A program made the position numbers and the translations under genes. A stretch of 64,000 nucleotides of DNA from Zygnema cylindricum (lineage: Eukaryota; Streptophyta; Zygnematophyceae; Zygnematales; Zygnemataceae). The notes under the pieces were generated by a model that saw nothing but the letters and a program-made list of their open reading frames with translations, did no database searches and was not told the origin of the DNA. The stretch lies in assembly GCA_037447655.1 (NCBI GenBank), contig JBBHKE010001990.1, positions 1 through 64,000 on the forward strand, read 5' to 3'. Positions 10,855-21,570 of this stretch are shown piece after piece. The stretch's first letter is position 1. The number at the start of each line of letters is the position of its first letter.

Positions 10855-11196
10855 ATGAGTAAGTCGGATCTAGGATCAATTATTGAAAAAAGGAAAAATA
10901 AAAATAATGAGGATAATTTTATAGATATTTTGGAAAAAGAAAACTGGTTGGAAAGGGAGACTTCTAAGGATTTCGAGGAAAGGGGAGAAGTGAAACTAGA
11001 AGGGGTTTTAAACGATAGGGGAGAAGAGGAATATCTAATGAAAAGTTTAGGGAATGAGAAATATTTATTGGGATTAAATTTAGAAAGTAAGAGTGGAAAG
11101 ACAACCATGGGAGAAAGTGAAGAAAGTTCAATTTTGGGGGTAATGGGTTTGACATCACTAAAAGAAGTGATGGCATTTATGAAGGTGTGCATGTAA
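10855..11196 (+). CDS. Unrecognised 113-residue ORF of element D
   Basis: An open frame begins three bases after the gag stop, in another frame, and ends TGTAAAAG at about 11,196. The product is rich in Glu, Lys, Ser and Leu (MSKSDLGSIIEKRKNKNNED, FEERGEVKLEGVLNDRGEEE) and ends with a hydrophobic patch (ILGVMGLTSLKEVMAFMKVC). I see no protease, integrase or polymerase motif. It takes the place of pol. It could be a captured fragment, a diverged remnant or chance; the close coupling to gag is its only support as a gene. Confidence 0.35.
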   Translation: MSKSDLGSIIEKRKNKNNEDNFIDILEKENWLERETSKDFEERGEVKLEGVLNDRGEEEYLMKSLGNEKYLLGLNLESKSGKTTMGESEESSILGVMGLTSLKEVMAFMKVCM

Positions 11197-11514
11197 AAGG
11201 GTTAAGATCTGGGTGTGTGTTGCAGATTGGAGATGGGGCTGGCTGTTTGAATTGCAAGAGGGAAATTGGATTTAGTGTGGATGGAAAATAGATGAGGTGG
11301 ATAAAATCTTTGCTCGGATTTATGAATAGTGAGATGCTAAATCAAATGTGTGATGCAGTTATTGTTTCTGTTAATCTAATGCATTGTTTTAAATACGAGA
11401 GTAAGTTTTATAAAAGAAAACAGAAAAGGAAAAAGAAAAAGGAAAAAGGGGAGGGGGTACTTGTTTTTTTTTGTGTGGGCGTTTAATGGAAAATGGATTA
11501 GAAAATAAAGGGAG
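11197..11514 (+). other. Element D 3' internal segment and purine tract
   Basis: No recognisable protein. A purine-rich stretch lies near 11,418-11,458. The tract GAAAATAAAGGGAG at 11,501-11,514 matches the purine tract before LTRs A and H and would prime plus-strand synthesis. Confidence 0.6.
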
Positions 11515-12648
11515 TGTTGATATTTGAGTATTTTCTAGGTCTGTATTAGGATAGAAAAGAGCAAAGGCAGTCTGCCTCTAACGACCCTCTCCAAGCCCCC
11601 ATACTTGTCGTATTCATTGAAGGATGGATAAGGAGCTAGAGCCATGGCTTCCTAAGCTCACTAGAGAAGACGAGGTGAATTAGGTAGATTTACCAAAAGG
11701 TACTTGGCGGACCCAAGAATTAATCCTGGTACCTGTTGTCCGTCAAGTCACCCGTAGCCGGTAGCTTTGCCCGTTTAGTCTAGAAATAGTGTTAAGGTAT
11801 ATTGGGTTTGATACGTATTTAAACATGTACACGTAGGTTTTTCCATTTAATTAGATTACGGTTTATAGGGCATAGAAACAGTTGTATTATTAGTACTGGA
11901 CCAAACAAATAATACGGACATTTGTTTCGACGGTCCGGTTAAAAATACGATATAAAATCGACGGTCGTGGTGCAAGACGGGATTCCGAAATGGCCGCCTT
12001 AGCGTTTTCGGGCGCCGCCACTCCGGATGACACGTGGCGATATTGTACGTGGTTGCGGAATTTCCGGAGTGCAAGACAACAAGCTCAAATGTGACAAATG
12101 TCACCTGTATTGCCTGTCGTACATTTTCCATAAAGAAAGTACACCGGCGCCTGTACTTTTCTGTACGGTACAGTCTTGTGATTGGCGCCGTACCTCAGTA
12201 GAAGGGGTTTAAAACAGGTAATAGGACTTATAATATTTTTGGTAGGTAGCCGCCTCTCCCAGAGAGCATCTTGTATAAAAGGCAAACTTAGGACAGCCAT
12301 ATGAATAAACTCAGTCGACCAAATTCAATGATTCATTTTGCTACGAACTCAGGGGAGTCCAAGATACACAAGGGTGTAGTCGGTCAGAGTTTTTGCTTGC
12401 CTGGGTGGCTGCATTTCTAAGGGAAAGTCAAAGTGGGTGAATGTATCCAAATCACATGTTCTAACTTTGCATTCTGTGGTGGAATTGAGCACACAAAAAG
12501 TCTTTTTTCACAGGGGTGAAGCTTTAATGGGGTTCTAATTGTCAAGGGGTCAATCATTTAGGTTTATATAAACTTGGAGTCGGCACTCTCTAGATTAGAT
12601 TCTTTTGATCTGCGAATTCTGTGTGGCAATGGAGCCCATAGAATTTTA
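11515..12648 (+). repeat. 3' LTR of element D
   Basis: 1,134 bp, from TGTTGATATTTGAG to GAATTTTA; the terminal CA has become TA. It keeps the TATA-like TGTATAAAAGGC near 12,270, the hairpin ACTCAGGGGAGT and the hairpin TACACAAGGGTGTA. The first 502 bp are those missing in the 5' copy. The right flank is the pre-integrase region of J, so D inserted into J. Confidence 0.9.
11695..11781 (-). promoter_or_regulatory. tRNA-like Pol III module, antisense in LTR D
   Basis: Minus strand: AGACTAAACGG (A-box-like, 11,771-11,781), then AGGATTAATTCT, one mismatch from the B-box core, then TTTT at 11,695-11,698. The spacing is similar to the other LTR copies. Confidence 0.45.
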
Positions 12649-13317
12649 TAACCCTCACATATGTTCTCTATATACCTCAGCTGAACAAAAACCTCATATC
12701 CACCTCTGTGCTAGATGATAAAGGGTTTGAAACCAAGACTAAGAAGGGTGTCTTCACAACTAGCTTTCAGGGTAGCACTTATTTCATAGCGGTGAAAGGA
12801 AGTCAATGAATGTTCAGATTGGTTCTGAGTAATGGAAAGAAAGGACTTTTGTTTTCTTTTGTAAATGATATGATGATGTGGCACAAAAGACTTGGACATG
12901 TGCATACAGAAAGATTTAAGGAAATGAAAGAAAAGGGATTGATAGAAAGAATGCATTTTTGAAATGATGAAATATTAGGAGATAGCATTGGATGTGCTCA
13001 AGGGAAAATACATAAGTCACCATTTCCAAAAAGTGCCACAGATAGAGGATTGAAAATACTAGATCTAGTACACACTGATATTTGGGGACCAGCCAGAGTT
13101 CCCTCGTCTGGAGGAAAGAGGTATATGATGATTGTGACAGATGATTGGTCTAGGTATTCTAAAGTTTACTTTATCACACATAAGTCAGAGGCTGCCAGAT
13201 GTTTCACATAATATAAAGCCTGGAGTGAAAAGTTACATGGTACACCTATCAAGAGAATAAGAAGTGATAACGGATGGGAATATACCTCAAATCAGTTTGA
13301 GGTATATTTAAAAGAGG
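12649..13317 (+). pseudogene. Copia pre-integrase and integrase, first half (element J)
   Basis: Reading TLTYVLYIPQLNKNLISTSV at the start, then MFRLVLSNGKK, WHKRLGHVH, the zinc segment [32 protein letters not shown] and RIRSDNGWEYTSNQFE. In-frame stops occur after KGSQ (near 12,808), before NDEILG (near 12,960) and in the YKAW segment (near 13,209). The frame is cut at 13,325, just before the catalytic glutamate region, which resumes at 17,491 as QQQKTVPYNPEQNGVA. Confidence 0.9.
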
Positions 13318-13639
13318 AGGGGATCATAGAAATCCATTTCGCACGGATTTAGATTTTTTTACGAAAACTACGTAGTATTTGTTTGTTTCGTAGCTTTTGT
13401 AAATTTCGTACATCTAAACAGTACGAAATACTGTACGAACATTTTCAAAAAAAAAGACGTTGGTTCATTTACGCGTGCAAATTTTCATTTGTCCTCCACT
13501 CCTCTTTCACACTCTTTCACACTCTTCCTTCACAAGAAGGCGCCATTGGAGACGCTATAAAATCGACCATTAAACTTGTCATTGAACCCACCCTTCAAGG
13601 TTCCACGAATCGAAAGATGAAGTGTAAGCGGAGTTAAAT

Positions 13640-15388
13640 GCATCAGAATCTGCAAAATCTTCTCATGGCTCTCAAAAACGTGTCATATCCGATTTGGATG
13701 AACTCACTAGATGTCCTAGATCTGTATCTAGCCAAAGTAGCAAAGTACAAGGTGTTCAAACAAAAATAAATAATGTATTCAGTATGCATAACAAAAAAGA
13801 GGTGGATCTAGCATGGGCAAAGGCTTTTATTGCCAATGGTTTATCGTTTTAACTATTAGACGACCCATATTTTAAGGCCGCAATGAAGAAGACCAGGGAT
13901 ATAGGGTCGTCTTACAAGTTACCGCACAAGAATACCATGAGAAATCGCCTTCTGTCTAAGACGAAAGCAACGATAACTAGCGATTTGGCAAGCTACTTGG
14001 AGACCATAAAAATCACTGGTGCCTCAATCACATCAGACGGTTGGACGGTCGTTGATGATACGCCTCTCCTAAACATTTTAGCCGTCACCACCAAAGGTGA
14101 CATGTTTCTCAAAGCGGAGGACACTCAAGGGATAATCAAAGATGCTGAATATGTTTGTCAAGTGTTAGACAAAGGAGTTATTGCGGTGGGGGTCAAGCAT
14201 GTGGTACAAGTTGTGACAGATTTTGCTCTTGTGAACAAGGTTGCCGCCTCAATGCTCATGGAAAAATATCCCTCCATCACGTCGACACCATGCGCTGCCC
14301 ACGTATTGGACTTAATGTTGGAGGATTGGGGCAAATTATCATTTATTTAAACACTTGTCCGAGAAGCGAAAAAGGTGTTGAAATTTATCATGAATCATCA
14401 CATGACTGCAGCATTGTTCCACAAAATATCCAAACTTAGGCTTTTGAAACCTGGAGAGACCAGGTTTGCTACAAATTTTATCATGCTACAAAGGTTTTTA
14501 GAGGTGAACAATAGCTTAAAGATCTTGATGTTTGATGATGCTTACAAACAGTGGTTATTGAAGTCTACATACAAGTTAGAGGGTGCGAAGATTAAAGGCT
14601 TAATCCTGAACACGGAGATTTGGACGAGAGTGACTAAGGCTGTGACAGTTTCAGAGCCTGTAGTGCAGGTGATGAGGAAGTACGACAAAGGGAGCCCAAA
14701 CATGAGGAAGGTTTATCATGGATTTTACACTATTGGGGAGTTCTTAGTGAAGTTATCCAGCAATGGAGAAGCGTGAAATTACAAAGGCTTGCAGATTTTA
14801 GAGGAGTTCAAGGTGTCTTTCATCGCCAGATGGGAGATGGCACATAGTCTTATATATGCTGCTGGCTTTGTACTCGATCCCGAGTACCAAAGTGACGAGT
14901 ATGGTCAACTTTCAAATGTGAAAATAATGTAAGGTTTTTAAATAATGCTTGATAAGATGTTACCTGATGTGGCGGACCAAGCTGCGGCCTACTCTGAGTT
15001 GTCTAAGTTTAAAGGTTTTGAGGGCATATTTCGGAGGGAGGTGACAAAGACTTGTGCTACGCAGATTCCAGGGTGGAAGTGGTGGCAGCAGTTTGGGGCT
15101 GTCACCCCTATCTTACAAAAAGTAGCAATTAGGATCCTTGCTCAGTGCACGGTTGCCAACTCATGTGAGAGGAATTGGTCAACCTATGACCATATTCACT
15201 CTAAGAAAATGAACCGATTGACAGCTAAAAGAGCCAATGATTTGGTTTGGGTTTTTAGCAATCTGAGATTGTTACAGAACACCAGGGATGTTAATTATGA
15301 AGAGGGAATCGTAGCATGGGAGAAAGAAGAAGGGGAGGTAGGGGAAGAGGAGTTTGATGAAGACATGTTTGACGTAGATTTGGAGTAA
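13640..15388 (+). pseudogene. hAT transposase (DUF659 plus C-terminal dimerisation domain)
   Basis: A single frame can be followed from about 13,640. It reads KRVISDLDEL, then AWAKAFIANGLSF, then YKLPHKNTMRNRLL, then ASITSDGWTVVDDTPLLNIL (the usual DUF659 block) and TPCAAHVLDLMLEDWGK. The C-terminus has NSCERNWSTYDHIHSKKMNRL and a very acidic tail. In-frame stops: about 13,850, 14,348, 14,774, 14,930 and 14,939. Such enzymes bind the terminal repeats and excise the element in the nucleus. The N-terminal BED-type zinc finger expected in this family is not visible. Inactive in this copy. Confidence 0.9.
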
Positions 15389-15699
15389 AGAGAGATAGGG
15401 GAGATATATATATATTCACCCTACAATGAGTTGACATATTTTTAATGTGAGAATTAAACCATATCCCTCCGATTAATACGTAGTTTGTTTTTATTTGCTT
15501 CAATGTTAACTTTGTTATTTTTGATTGTGGACATGGTTTTTTTTATCGTTGACATTTTTTAACAAAGCCATGTTTACCAACATTGAGGCACTATGGGCGC
15601 TGGTTGAGCAATCAGTCAGTCTAGTCGCTGGTTCCGCCATGTAAAAAGGGTGATGAAATAACTCACATGGGGTGCTACAGTCAGACTAGCAATGCACAA
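15389..15699. other. hAT 3' non-coding segment
   Basis: AT-rich sequence after the transposase stop with no further gene. CAGTCTAGTCGCTGGTT at about 15,617 recurs as CAGTCTGGTCGCTGGTT near 17,287, so the end region carries a diverged duplication. Confidence 0.5.
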
Positions 15700-15938
15700 A
15701 ATCAAATTACATCCTGATTCGTTGCTATGCAGCCATAGACAAGGTGCGTTGCTATGTTACGCTACACTATAGCATAACGTTGCTATGCTGGTGCGTTGTT
15801 GTTGTTGTATTGCTATGCTGTCATGGATATGATGCGTTGCTATGCTACGCTACGCTATAGCATAGCGTTACTATGCTGCTCCGTTGCTATTGCTCAATTG
15901 CTATGCTACCATGTACATGTTTCGTTGCTATGCTACGC
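15700..15938 (+). repeat. CGTTGCTATGCTGC minisatellite, left block
   Basis: Irregular repeats of CGTTGCTATGCTACGC and relatives, with self-complementary units such as GCTACGCTATAGCATAGC. The block resumes at 17,012 on the other side of F. The reverse complement of the motif also occurs in both LTRs of chromovirus G. Confidence 0.85.
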
Positions 15939-17011
15939 GTACCCTAGAGGGTGGGCCCATAACCTGAAACTCTGAGACCTCCATAAGTCCTCAGAGTGGA
16001 CAGCTTCCAAGAAGCCTCTAGGATAATCCTGACCCCTTTGTGTTTAAGCAAAAATAACTGCCACCATGGCAGACAAAAACTCTGACCACCTTCACCCCTG
16101 TGAAGGCAAGACTCCCTTGAGTCGATAGCAAAAAGAATCTCTGAATTTGCTCCCCTGAGCAGTAAGTTATGAAGGGTCAAAGTTGACCTTTTGTACAGAA
16201 GCTCTTAGGGAGAGAGGGTCCTATCTACCAATTTTTCTAAGTCATATCTCTCTCTAAAACTCTATCTACTGGTGTACGACTCCAATCATATTACACTGCC
16301 ATACATAAAAGTATAGCTGTCGGTGTACTTTATGTACGGAATTTGTACGACATGGCCTAAATGTCAACACATGTCATATCCGGATTCGGTCCCGTAATTC
16401 TCGGAGATTCCGTGATCGAATGTAATTGTGCCACGTGTCATCCGATGTGGCGATGACCACAAACCGCCGAGAATCTCTTCCGCGATCTCGGCTTTCTTTT
16501 CGGCCGTCCGATTGAATGCAAATTTTAATCGTAGCCGTCATAAATGCTTGTGCGATATTTGTTTCGTAAAAGAAACAAAATGCGCGGTACTTGTTTCTTA
16601 TCCATACCAAAATCCGTAGGTTTACATAACGAGATCAATGTAACCGTAAACATCAGCCGTTAAATGAATTTTCCTACGTGTTAACATTTAAATAAATATC
16701 AAACCCTATAGTATGTATCGTAACTTCTAGGATTAACGGCTAAGGCTACCGGCTACCAACGTTCTGACGGTTGGCAGGTACTAGGATCACATCCTGTTAC
16801 CGACATACACCTCTATCTGTAAATTGACTTATCTATTTCCCGTACACCTCTGGATAGCCTAGGTAGCCATGGCTCTAGCTTCCTCTCCAACTTTTCAATG
16901 ACTGCAACAAGTGTGGGAGTTGGAGAGAGAAGTTAGAGGAAGACTTCTTCGGCTTCTTTCTATATTCCAATTTAGACCTAGAAGATAATAAAATAACTAT
17001 GGATTTCTACA
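15939..17011 (-). mobile_element. Copia remnant F: LTR plus priming site only
   Basis: Minus-strand LTR at 15,965-17,011 (1,047 bp), close to LTR C, followed by the half-tRNA site (15,950-15,964) and about 11 bp of gag leader. The rest of the element is deleted. The LTR-internal start codon is kept (MEVSEFQ), as are the hairpins TGCTCAGGGGAGCA and CTTCACAGGGGTGAAG. It sits in the minisatellite of the hAT element. Confidence 0.88.
16728..16812 (+). promoter_or_regulatory. tRNA-like Pol III module, antisense in LTR F
   Basis: AGGATTAACGG (16,729-16,739), then 44 nt, then GGATCACATCC (16,784-16,794), one mismatch from the B-box core. There is no T-run behind it, unlike the other copies. Confidence 0.4.
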
Positions 17012-17160
17012 CATAGCGTTGCTATGCTACTGCCTTGCTATGCTACTACCTTGCTATTGTTGCATTGCAATGCTGCCAGGGACATGCTGCGTTGCTATGC
17101 TACGCTACGCTATAGCATAGCGTTGCTATGCTGCTGCGTTGCTATGATGCCATGCTGCCC
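17012..17160 (+). repeat. CGTTGCTATGCTGC minisatellite, right block
   Basis: Continuation of the block at 15,700-15,938 after the insertion of F, with the same palindromic GCTACGCTATAGCATAGC segment. The remaining 320 bp to the hAT end at 17,482 hold no gene; an ATTTAAATATTTAAAT run lies near 17,335. Confidence 0.82.
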
Positions 17161-17482
17161 TAGTTTGACATCCCAGCTGCGCTGCTCGAATATCCCAACC
17201 ATAGCAGCTGCTCTATTCTACCCTCAACCCACTAAGTCATTGTATACTAGCCACCAAGCAGTTTGGTCGATGGTTCTGCGACGAGGCAGTCTGGTCGCTG
17301 GTTTGTTCCAAGTTTCAGTTTTTATGGTTTGAATATTTAAATATTTAAATATTTAAATTTGAAAAGTACAAAAAAGTACGAATTTTACCTACTAATTTTA
17401 AAAGTTTGAAATTGTTTTATGCCCACGGAACGTAGTATTTGTTAGTTTACTCCGTGCGTTTTATGCGCATAGGACATCTATG

Positions 17483-18180
17483 GAGGGGATTCAACAGCAA
17501 AAAACTGTTCCATATAATCCTGAACAAAATGGGGTCGCAAAAAGACTAAACATAACTTAAGGGGAGAGTGCAAAATGTATGCTAAATGATAAAAAGATAG
17601 GAAGAAGATTTTGGGCAGAGGTCATGAAATACGCAAATAATCTCAGAAATAGAGTACTAACATCAGCTGTAAAAGACACAACACCTTATGAAAGATGGAT
17701 AGGCACAAAACTAGTTTTAAATCATCTCAAGGTCTTCGGTAGTCAGGTCTACACCTTAGATAATGATAAGTCAAAATGGAAATTAGACTCGAGAGGGAGA
17801 CCAGGATATCTATAAGGGTATGATGATGACACAAAAGGATATAAAGTGTATGACCTTTGGAGAAAGGATGTAGTCTTGGGAAAATACTTAGAGGTAATGG
17901 ATGAAGTGAAATCCATAGATCCATTTAAATATACAAAAAGTGTGAGAGTCAGATTCGAAAATAAAGAAGTTGATATCATAAGAACTGCTCCCACAGAAAA
18001 GGTTCGAGTAGAGGAACCTATTGTTAATGAAATTCACAGCGAAGATAAACAGCTTTCAAATGATGTGACTCAGCTCGAAACAGATATCATGGAAGAACAG
18101 GAAGATGAAAGACATCTGAATTCAACTGAAAGGGGAGATGAAAAAAAAGAAAGAAGAAATCCGAGAATGCCATCAATATC
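17483..18180 (+). pseudogene. Copia integrase, second half (element J)
   Basis: The frame resumes after the hAT element with the glutamate-bearing motif PYNPEQNGVAKRLN, then RRFWAEVMKYANNLRNRVLT, TPYERWIG, HLKVFGSQVY and GYDDDTKGYKVYDL. Relatives have AERLNRT where J has AKRLNIT, followed by a stop near 17,560. Another stop follows RPGYL at 17,813. The acidic linker toward reverse transcriptase ends near 18,180. Confidence 0.88.
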
Positions 18181-18189
18181 AGCTTCATA

Positions 18190-19771
18190 ATTTGAGGGAG
18201 GAAGAAGGAGAAGCAAATGAATTTAGAAAAGTCTGTTGAATAACAAGGTTACTAAGCTGTCACATCCAAGTAAGCCACATACATATCTGAAGGCAGTGAA
18301 CAGTTTGGAGAACAAACGATAGATCACTGCTATTAATGAGGATATGGCTTCCATCATAGAGGCAAACACATGGGAGTTGGTGGACTGCCCACCAAACAGA
18401 AAACCGATAAGATGTAAGTGGGTTTTCAAACTTAAACTGAATCCTACATATACTAATGAAAGATACAAGCCTCGGCTAGTGGCTAAAGGGTATACACAAA
18501 AAGAAGGGATTGATTATGAGGAGACCTTTGCTCCTGTAGTCAGATTCCCATCAGTCCGAATTCTCCTAAGCTTGGCGGCAGCGGAAGACATCGAGGTTCA
18601 TCAAATGGACATAAAAACTGCTTTCCTTAATGGAGAACTTAAAGAAGAGATCTTCATGAAGCAGCCAGAGGGGTTTGTGGAAAAGGGTGAGGAAAACAAG
18701 GTATGCAAGTTAATAAAGTCATTGTATGGACTAAAACAGGCTCCAAGACAATGGAATAAGAAATTAAATGAATTTCTGACCGTGCTTGGATATATAAGGA
18801 TTAGCTCAGATCACTTAATTTACTTATTTGAAGACGAGGAAAGTGTTATTTTCATTGTAGTGTATGTTGATGATTTACTGTTTTAAGTCGGCCACTGGAA
18901 AAGATAAGTAAGTTGAAGAAAGACTTAAAAGGGACATTTGATATGAACGACTTAAGTGAGGCTAAATATATTTTAGGAATTCAAAAGGAAAGGGATAGGG
19001 GGAAAAGAATCATCAGATTAACACAAAAAGAGGCAATAGCAAATATATTAGAAAAATTCCAAATGGAGAAAGGCAATTGTTGCTCTACAATAATATAGTT
19101 GAAGAAAGTGAGTTAGGGGAGCTTGGAGGAAGGGATTCAGATCTTAGACAATCAAATGAGTCAATAAGAGGAAACATTCATAAGAGGTATTCCATATAGA
19201 CATGTTGTAGGCAGTCTGATTTACTTTATGAACTGCACTAGGCGTGATATTGCAACGGCCGTTGGAATTCTGAGTAGGAGTCTTAATGATCCTAGAAAGA
19301 GAGATTGGGAGGCAACAAAGAGAGTCATGAGATATCTTGTGGGAACTCAGGATTTGTCGCTGCATTTGGGTGGGGACAATATTGATATCGCTATATGGAG
19401 TGATGCAAGTTATGGGGATGCTCAGATGGGGAGATGCACTTCTGGATATGTATTCTATGTTGGAAATGGTGCTTGTTGTTGGAATATTAAGCAACAAAAG
19501 GTAATTGCTAAGTCCACCATGGAGGCTGGATATATGGCCTCTAGTTCAGCATTGAAAGAGCTAATGTGGGTTAAGTCACTGTTGCAAGAACTTGGTTTCA
19601 TGAAGGTTGGGAGACAGAAAATATTTTGTGATAATCAGGCTGCAATAGCTATTGCAAAAAATCCAAAACATCACTTTAAAGCAAAACATATGGATATAAG
19701 ATTAAGCTTTGTGAGGGAAAAATTAGAGAACAAAATGATTAGTTTGGAATATAAGCCAGATAGGTAGATGG
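18190..19771 (+). pseudogene. Copia reverse transcriptase and RNase H (element J)
   Basis: Reverse transcriptase is clear: MASIIEANTWELVDCPPNRK, ARLVAKGYTQ-type block, FAPVVRFPSVR, HQMDIKTAFLNGEL, LYGLKQAPRQWNKKL and the catalytic YVDDLL near 18,865. A stop follows at 18,884. RNase H begins near 19,200 (YFMNCTRRDIATAV, WSDASYGDAQ, CDNQAAIAIA, KHMDIRLSF) and is cut at 19,771 by chromovirus G in the segment EYKPDR. The tail continues at 33,383. Confidence 0.9.
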
Positions 19772-20252
19772 TGTTATAAGGTTACAAAAAAGTGTACAAT
19801 ATTGTTAGAGGCAAGGCTGCTGTGGTTGCGGTTCCAGAGCAGCGCAGCAGCACGCCAGAGTAGCACAGAAAAGCAACGTAGCAACTTAGTACCATAGTAT
19901 AGCAACGCAGCGTAGCAGCATAGCAACGCCGCAGAATGTAGATAGATATGCATAGTTCTAGAAGGATAGTTTGGATAGATCTCGGTGGACCGTGCAGTCC
20001 ACGTGTACATGTGTATAGTACTGGGCCGACCAGCGGATGGATAGTTTAAATAGTAAAGTAGACCTAGTCAAGAGCAGACTCTTTGAGTAGACCTTCGCAA
20101 CGAGTTTTCAACTTGTAATCTTTCTTCCGATTAATAAAGCTTCACCTTTATTTGTGAGTGATGTGTGCTCTTGCTGCTGCTACGGGGAGATCTTTGGATT
20201 CCTTCCGCTATGCATTATCGTGTGTTGTGGGTTACCATTTTGTCCTTTTACA
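19772..20252 (+). repeat. 5' LTR of chromovirus G
   Basis: 481 bp, TGTTATAAGG to TTTTACA. It contains a block of AGCAACGCAGCGTAGCAGCA motifs, the reverse complement of the hAT minisatellite. AATAAAGCTTCACC near 20,133 may serve for polyadenylation. Confidence 0.93.
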
Positions 20253-20253
20253 T

Positions 20254-20266
20254 TTGTATCGGAGCC
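20254..20266 (+). other. Primer-binding site of chromovirus G
   Basis: TTGTATCGGAGCC lies 1 bp after the LTR and matches the common initiator tRNA-Met 3'-end site TGGTATCAGAGCC at 11 of 13 bases. G therefore uses the 3' end of the tRNA, unlike the copia elements here, which use its anticodon arm. Confidence 0.7.
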
Positions 20267-20427
20267 ATCCCTCGTGACTCGACAACATGGGAAAACACGG
20301 CATATCTACTACGGAAATGTCAGCGCAGGTTCTTCGGGAGTTGGAAAACGTCAGATTATAGAATGTTCAATTGAGTAACACCGTCGCAACCTTATAATCT
20401 CGTCTTGGTGAAACACCTCATGGAGGA

Positions 20428-21274
20428 ATGGAGAGAGACTTAAGGAGACCGAAGTTAAGACTTCCCGATGAGTTTGACCCAGCCAGACACAAGAACATTG
20501 ATACATGGCTATTCTCCGTTGCGAATTACCTCGAGAATTTCCCTAGCCTGTCGGATCGTGAGAAGATTCATTATGCGGGTGGTCTTCTAAAAGGGGCAGC
20601 GGAAGCATGGTGGAGGACAATGGTGGAAAGTGATGAAATACCAGCTGTGGACTCTTTCTATTCAACTCCTCCGTGACTCTTGGCAACTCGTTAACACAGT
20701 TAAGGTGGCAAGGGATAAGATCGCGATTTTAAAGCAACGTACCTTAGTATTGGAGTAAACGCAGCGGTTCTTGGAGTGCAAAGTTGAAATACCCTCGATG
20801 ACGGAGGACCAAGCCGTGGATCGTTACGTTAAGGGGCTTAAGGCCTCCATTCGGAGGGATGTGGAGCAATGGCTTGCTCGAGAAAGTACGACTCCTAGTC
20901 TATCAGCCATTATTCAGTTTGCTGAACGAACCGATTTGGTGGACTTCACCTTACGTAGGCCCTATCATTATGGGTCGAGCAGCTACGGAGGAGTCCAACG
21001 AGACGATGGTCTAACCCCCATGGAGCTCGGAGCAATCGATGAGGATAAGGAGGTGGTCAACGTGCTTCGGAAAAAGAAAAAGATCACCAAAGCCAAAACC
21101 AATGACTTGTCCCCCGACGAGCTCCAACGGAGGAAGCAAAACGGCTTATGCTTCCACTGCGGTTCCCCAAACCATATGACCCGAGAATGCCCAAAAAAGA
21201 GAGGTCTTAAGAAAGGCAAGCTTAACGTCATGAGGTTAGCATGTGAGGGAGGAGATCCATTAATATTTCAAGGT
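20428..21274 (+). pseudogene. Gypsy Gag (element G)
   Basis: The capsid region shows MERDLRRPKLRLPDEFDP, a WLFSVANYLENF segment and LLKGAAEAWW. A frameshift lies near 20,670 and a stop near 20,757. The frame continues from 20,771 (DRYVKGLKASIRRDVEQWL), then PMELGAID, then a nucleocapsid zinc knuckle CFHCGSPNHMTREC near 21,150 with all four metal ligands. It ends at a stop at 21,277 before the protease. Confidence 0.88.
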
Positions 21275-21283
21275 TGAATCGGA

Positions 21284-21511
21284 GTGAGCGCAGCTAGCTT
21301 CATAGTGGACTCCCGCGCATCGGGGAACTTCATCAACGAGGTGACGGTGAAAAAGTTGAAACTTCCTCTCGTGGTGCTAATGCATCGTCAGTCAGTGCAA
21401 TTGGCCGACAAAAGTTCCCTATTCAGCATACTCCAAGGTTACGCATCGGAATTGGGAAGTTCCACTGGTTTGACACTCTTCATGTATTACCGCCTGGAGA
21501 CCATGAAGTAA
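21284..21511 (+). pseudogene. Gypsy aspartic protease fragment (element G)
   Basis: The active-site region reads FIVDSRASGNFINEV. The family motif is DSGA, so the glycine has become arginine, which should inactivate it. The rest (LQLADKSS-type segment, FSILQG) keeps the retropepsin layout until a stop at 21,509. Confidence 0.8.
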
Positions 21512-21570
21512 TCTTAGGGAAACCGTGGCTGCAAAAGTGGAACCCGACGATCCATTGGAGAAGTGGCGAC

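Larger units (their letters stand above)
8965..12648 (+). mobile_element. Non-autonomous copia element D, Gag-only
   Basis: Partial 5' LTR, half-tRNA priming site, a gag with zinc knuckle, a second lysine/glutamate-rich ORF, an unexplained 300-bp segment, purine tract and full 3' LTR. The internal region is only about 1.9 kb and has no protease, integrase, reverse transcriptase or RNase H. The 5' LTR lacks its first 502 bp because C is inserted there. The structure resembles other Gag-only elements that rely on a partner's pol. Confidence 0.85.
13326..17482 (+). mobile_element. hAT-superfamily DNA transposon in copia J
   Basis: The 8-bp target duplication GAGGGGAT is at 13,318-13,325 and 17,483-17,490. 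The termini are imperfect inverted repeats: left CATAGAAATCCATTTCGCA, right (inverted) CATAGATGTCCTATGCGCA. The transposase has DUF659 and a C-terminal hAT dimerisation domain. GC-rich minisatellite blocks fill the 3' part, and a copia LTR remnant (F) is inserted in them. Confidence 0.88.
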
